Source: Flavobacterium sp. KMS
GTDB lineage: Bacteria > Bacteroidota > Bacteroidia > Flavobacteriales > Flavobacteriaceae
Direction of reading: 5' to 3'
Assembly (NCBI RefSeq): GCF_000813005.1
Contig: NZ_JSYP01000006.1
Coordinates: 62,001-126,000 of the forward strand
Length of the DNA: 64,000 nucleotides
Positions 62,833 to 64,000 of the stretch are shown here, piece after piece. The translations under genes and the position numbers were made by a program. The first letter of the stretch is position 1. Each line of letters opens with the position of its first letter. The notes below the pieces were generated by a model. That model saw only the letters and a program-made list of their open reading frames with translations, made no database searches and was not told the origin of the DNA.

Positions 62833-64000
62833 TTAATTTTCAGAGTTAATTAATACTTCCTCTTTAATCCATTTTACCTCGTCATTTTCGATAACGACAA
62901 TCATTTTATCGCCATCTTTTACTTCGCCAGAAATTATTTTCTTGGCCAATGGTCTTCTTAAATGACTACGAATAATACTCTTAATAGGTCTTGCACCGTA
63001 TTTGGCATTATATCCATTTTCTGCCAGATATAGTTTGGCTTCCATAGGGATTTCAACAGTTATATTGATGTTTTTAAGTAAATCCATGAACTCTTTTTTG
63101 AGGTGGATTTCAAATATCTTCAATGCGTTTTCTTTGCTAATAGGAGCAAAAGGAACAATTTCGGTTAATCGTCCTAAAAATTCTGGTCTAAAATAATTCC
63201 CCATAATTTCCATTAAGGAAGTTGAAGTTGGAATTTTACCACTATTAAAAGTTTCTACAATATGATCTGCACCAATATTAGAAGTAAAAAGGATAATAGC
63301 GTTTGAGAAATCTCCTTCTTTACCTAATCGATCATGAAGTTTTCCTTCGTCCATAATTTGCAAAAACACATCATATACAGAGGTATGTGCTTTCTCGATT
63401 TCATCAAATAATACGATTGAATATGGTTTTTGTCTTATTTTATTCACCAATAATCCACCTTCTTCATAACCCACATATCCCGGAGGTGCTCCATAAAGTA
63501 ATGCTGCGGAGTGCTCTTCTTTAAATTCGGACATATCAAAGCGGATAATAGCATTTTCATCCTGAAAAAGGAACTCGGCCAAACTCTTTGCTAGTTCTGT
63601 TTTTCCTGTTCCTGTAGGCCCTAAAAAGAAAAATGATGCAATAGGTTGTCCAGCTTTACTTAAGCCTGATCTTGACTCTAAGATAGATCCTGCAACTGTA
63701 GCAATACAATGGTCCTGACCAATAACTCTTCGACCTAAAACTTCTTCAATATTGTTTAATTTTTGCTTTTCTTCTTCTTTTAGTTTTCCAGCAGGAATAC
63801 CTGTTTTTTGAGCAATAATAAGCGATAAATCAAAAGCTTCGATATGTACACGTTTGTCTAAAGCTCTTTCTTCAAGAGTACTTATTAGGCTTTCGATATG
63901 ATTGATGATAGACTCTGATGTTTCAAATATTTTGTTGTCATTTTGTTCATCAACAACCATCAAAAATGTTGTCTTATTGATTAAATCGGTAAGGAACCAG
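62833..64000 (-). CDS. Clp/Hsp100 AAA+ ATPase, C-terminal part (5' end outside window); possible ClpV/TssH
   Basis: C-terminal AAA+ module of a Clp/Hsp100 unfoldase, about 389 residues visible. Motifs include TGIPAGKL, RRVIGQDHCI, Walker A FFLGPTGTGKTELAKSLAEF, GAPPGYVGYEEGG, Walker B VLFDEIEKAH, sensor 1 LFTSNIGA, the arginine finger FRPEFLGRL and a D2-small C-domain (GYNAKYGARPIKSIIRSHLR). The frame remains open through the window edge, so the N-terminal domain and first ATPase module are missing here. There is no IGF/IGL ClpP-binding loop. ClpB and the type VI secretion ATPase ClpV/TssH are both possible; neighbouring genes beyond 64000 would decide. Confidence 0.85.
   Translation of the reverse strand, partial: WFLTDLINKTTFLMVVDEQNDNKIFETSESIINHIESLISTLEERALDKRVHIEAFDLSLIIAQKTGIPAGKLKEEEKQKLNNIEEVLGRRVIGQDHCIATVAGSILESRSGLSKAGQPIASFFFLGPTGTGKTELAKSLAEFLFQDENAIIRFDMSEFKEEHSAALLYGAPPGYVGYEEGGLLVNKIRQKPYSIVLFDEIEKAHTSVYDVFLQIMDEGKLHDRLGKEGDFSNAIILFTSNIGADHIVETFNSGKIPTSTSLMEIMGNYFRPEFLGRLTEIVPFAPISKENALKIFEIHLKKEFMDLLKNINITVEIPMEAKLYLAENGYNAKYGARPIKSIIRSHLRRPLAKKIISGEVKDGDKMIVVIENDEVKWIKEEVLINSEN

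Noticed and set aside
1..64000. rRNA, tRNA, prophage, insertion sequence or replication origin
   Set aside because: No rRNA-like or tRNA-like sequence, transposase, integrase, phage structural gene or DnaA-box cluster was recognised.

Overview
The window looks like chromosomal DNA of a Flavobacterium-type member of the Bacteroidota. The evidence is low GC, SusC/SusD outer-membrane pairs, TonB receptors with CarboxypepD_reg-like N-termini, many flavobacterial lipoproteins, BatA-type membrane proteins, and promoters matching the Bacteroidota form TTG-N17-23-TAnnTTTG. I saw no rRNA, tRNA, complete insertion sequence, prophage or CRISPR array. Most of the window is ordinary core genome; the oddities are modified core genes, very small genes and intergenic inverted repeats.

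Layout. 1-6.3 kb: the end of a polysaccharide flippase gene, an MscS-type channel, a small membrane protein and uvrA. 6.5-18.2 kb: a compact beta-glucan utilisation locus. It has a membrane-spanning propeller/Y_Y_Y/LuxR-HTH regulator, SusC, SusD, a two-repeat surface glycan-binding lipoprotein and two GH16 glucanases. The regulator probably senses oligosaccharide in the periplasm, the lipoproteins bind and cut the glucan at the surface, and SusCD imports the products. 18.5-24.6 kb: an ECF sigma factor with a 47-residue companion ORF, endonuclease III without its iron-sulfur cysteines, Bcp peroxiredoxin, a conserved unknown protein, an MBL-fold hydrolase and two envelope proteins. 24.8-34.9 kb: an isochorismatase-like hydrolase, two esterases, small membrane proteins (one of 58 residues found here by translating the minus strand), a dihydroorotase homologue without metal ligands, a BatA/VWA-type protein and a secreted lactonase-like propeller.

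35-46.5 kb: a DEAD-box helicase with a DEFD motif, then an operon of a LolD-like ATPase with a two-helix membrane insertion, a polytopic membrane protein and a TIGR02757 protein. Small membrane proteins and a cluster of palindrome-centred repeats follow. The phosphoserine genes serA and serC come next, then a LuxC-like acyl-CoA reductase divergent from a ferredoxin. 46.6-56.8 kb: an envelope protein flanked by twin terminators, a TonB receptor, ychF, a lipoprotein, a YihY protein, an FMN reductase, a transglutaminase-like protein and pncB. 57-64 kb: parE and parC with a YhcG/DUF1016 nuclease gene between them on the same strand, then the C-terminal part of a Clp/Hsp100 ATPase cut by the window edge.

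The strongest leads are the LolD-like ATPase with membrane helices inside its nucleotide-binding domain (about 39.40-39.62 kb), the palindrome-containing nuclease gene inside the topoisomerase IV operon (58.9-60.0 kb), the dihydroorotase-like pseudoenzyme (29.4-30.7 kb), and several families of intergenic inverted-repeat elements.
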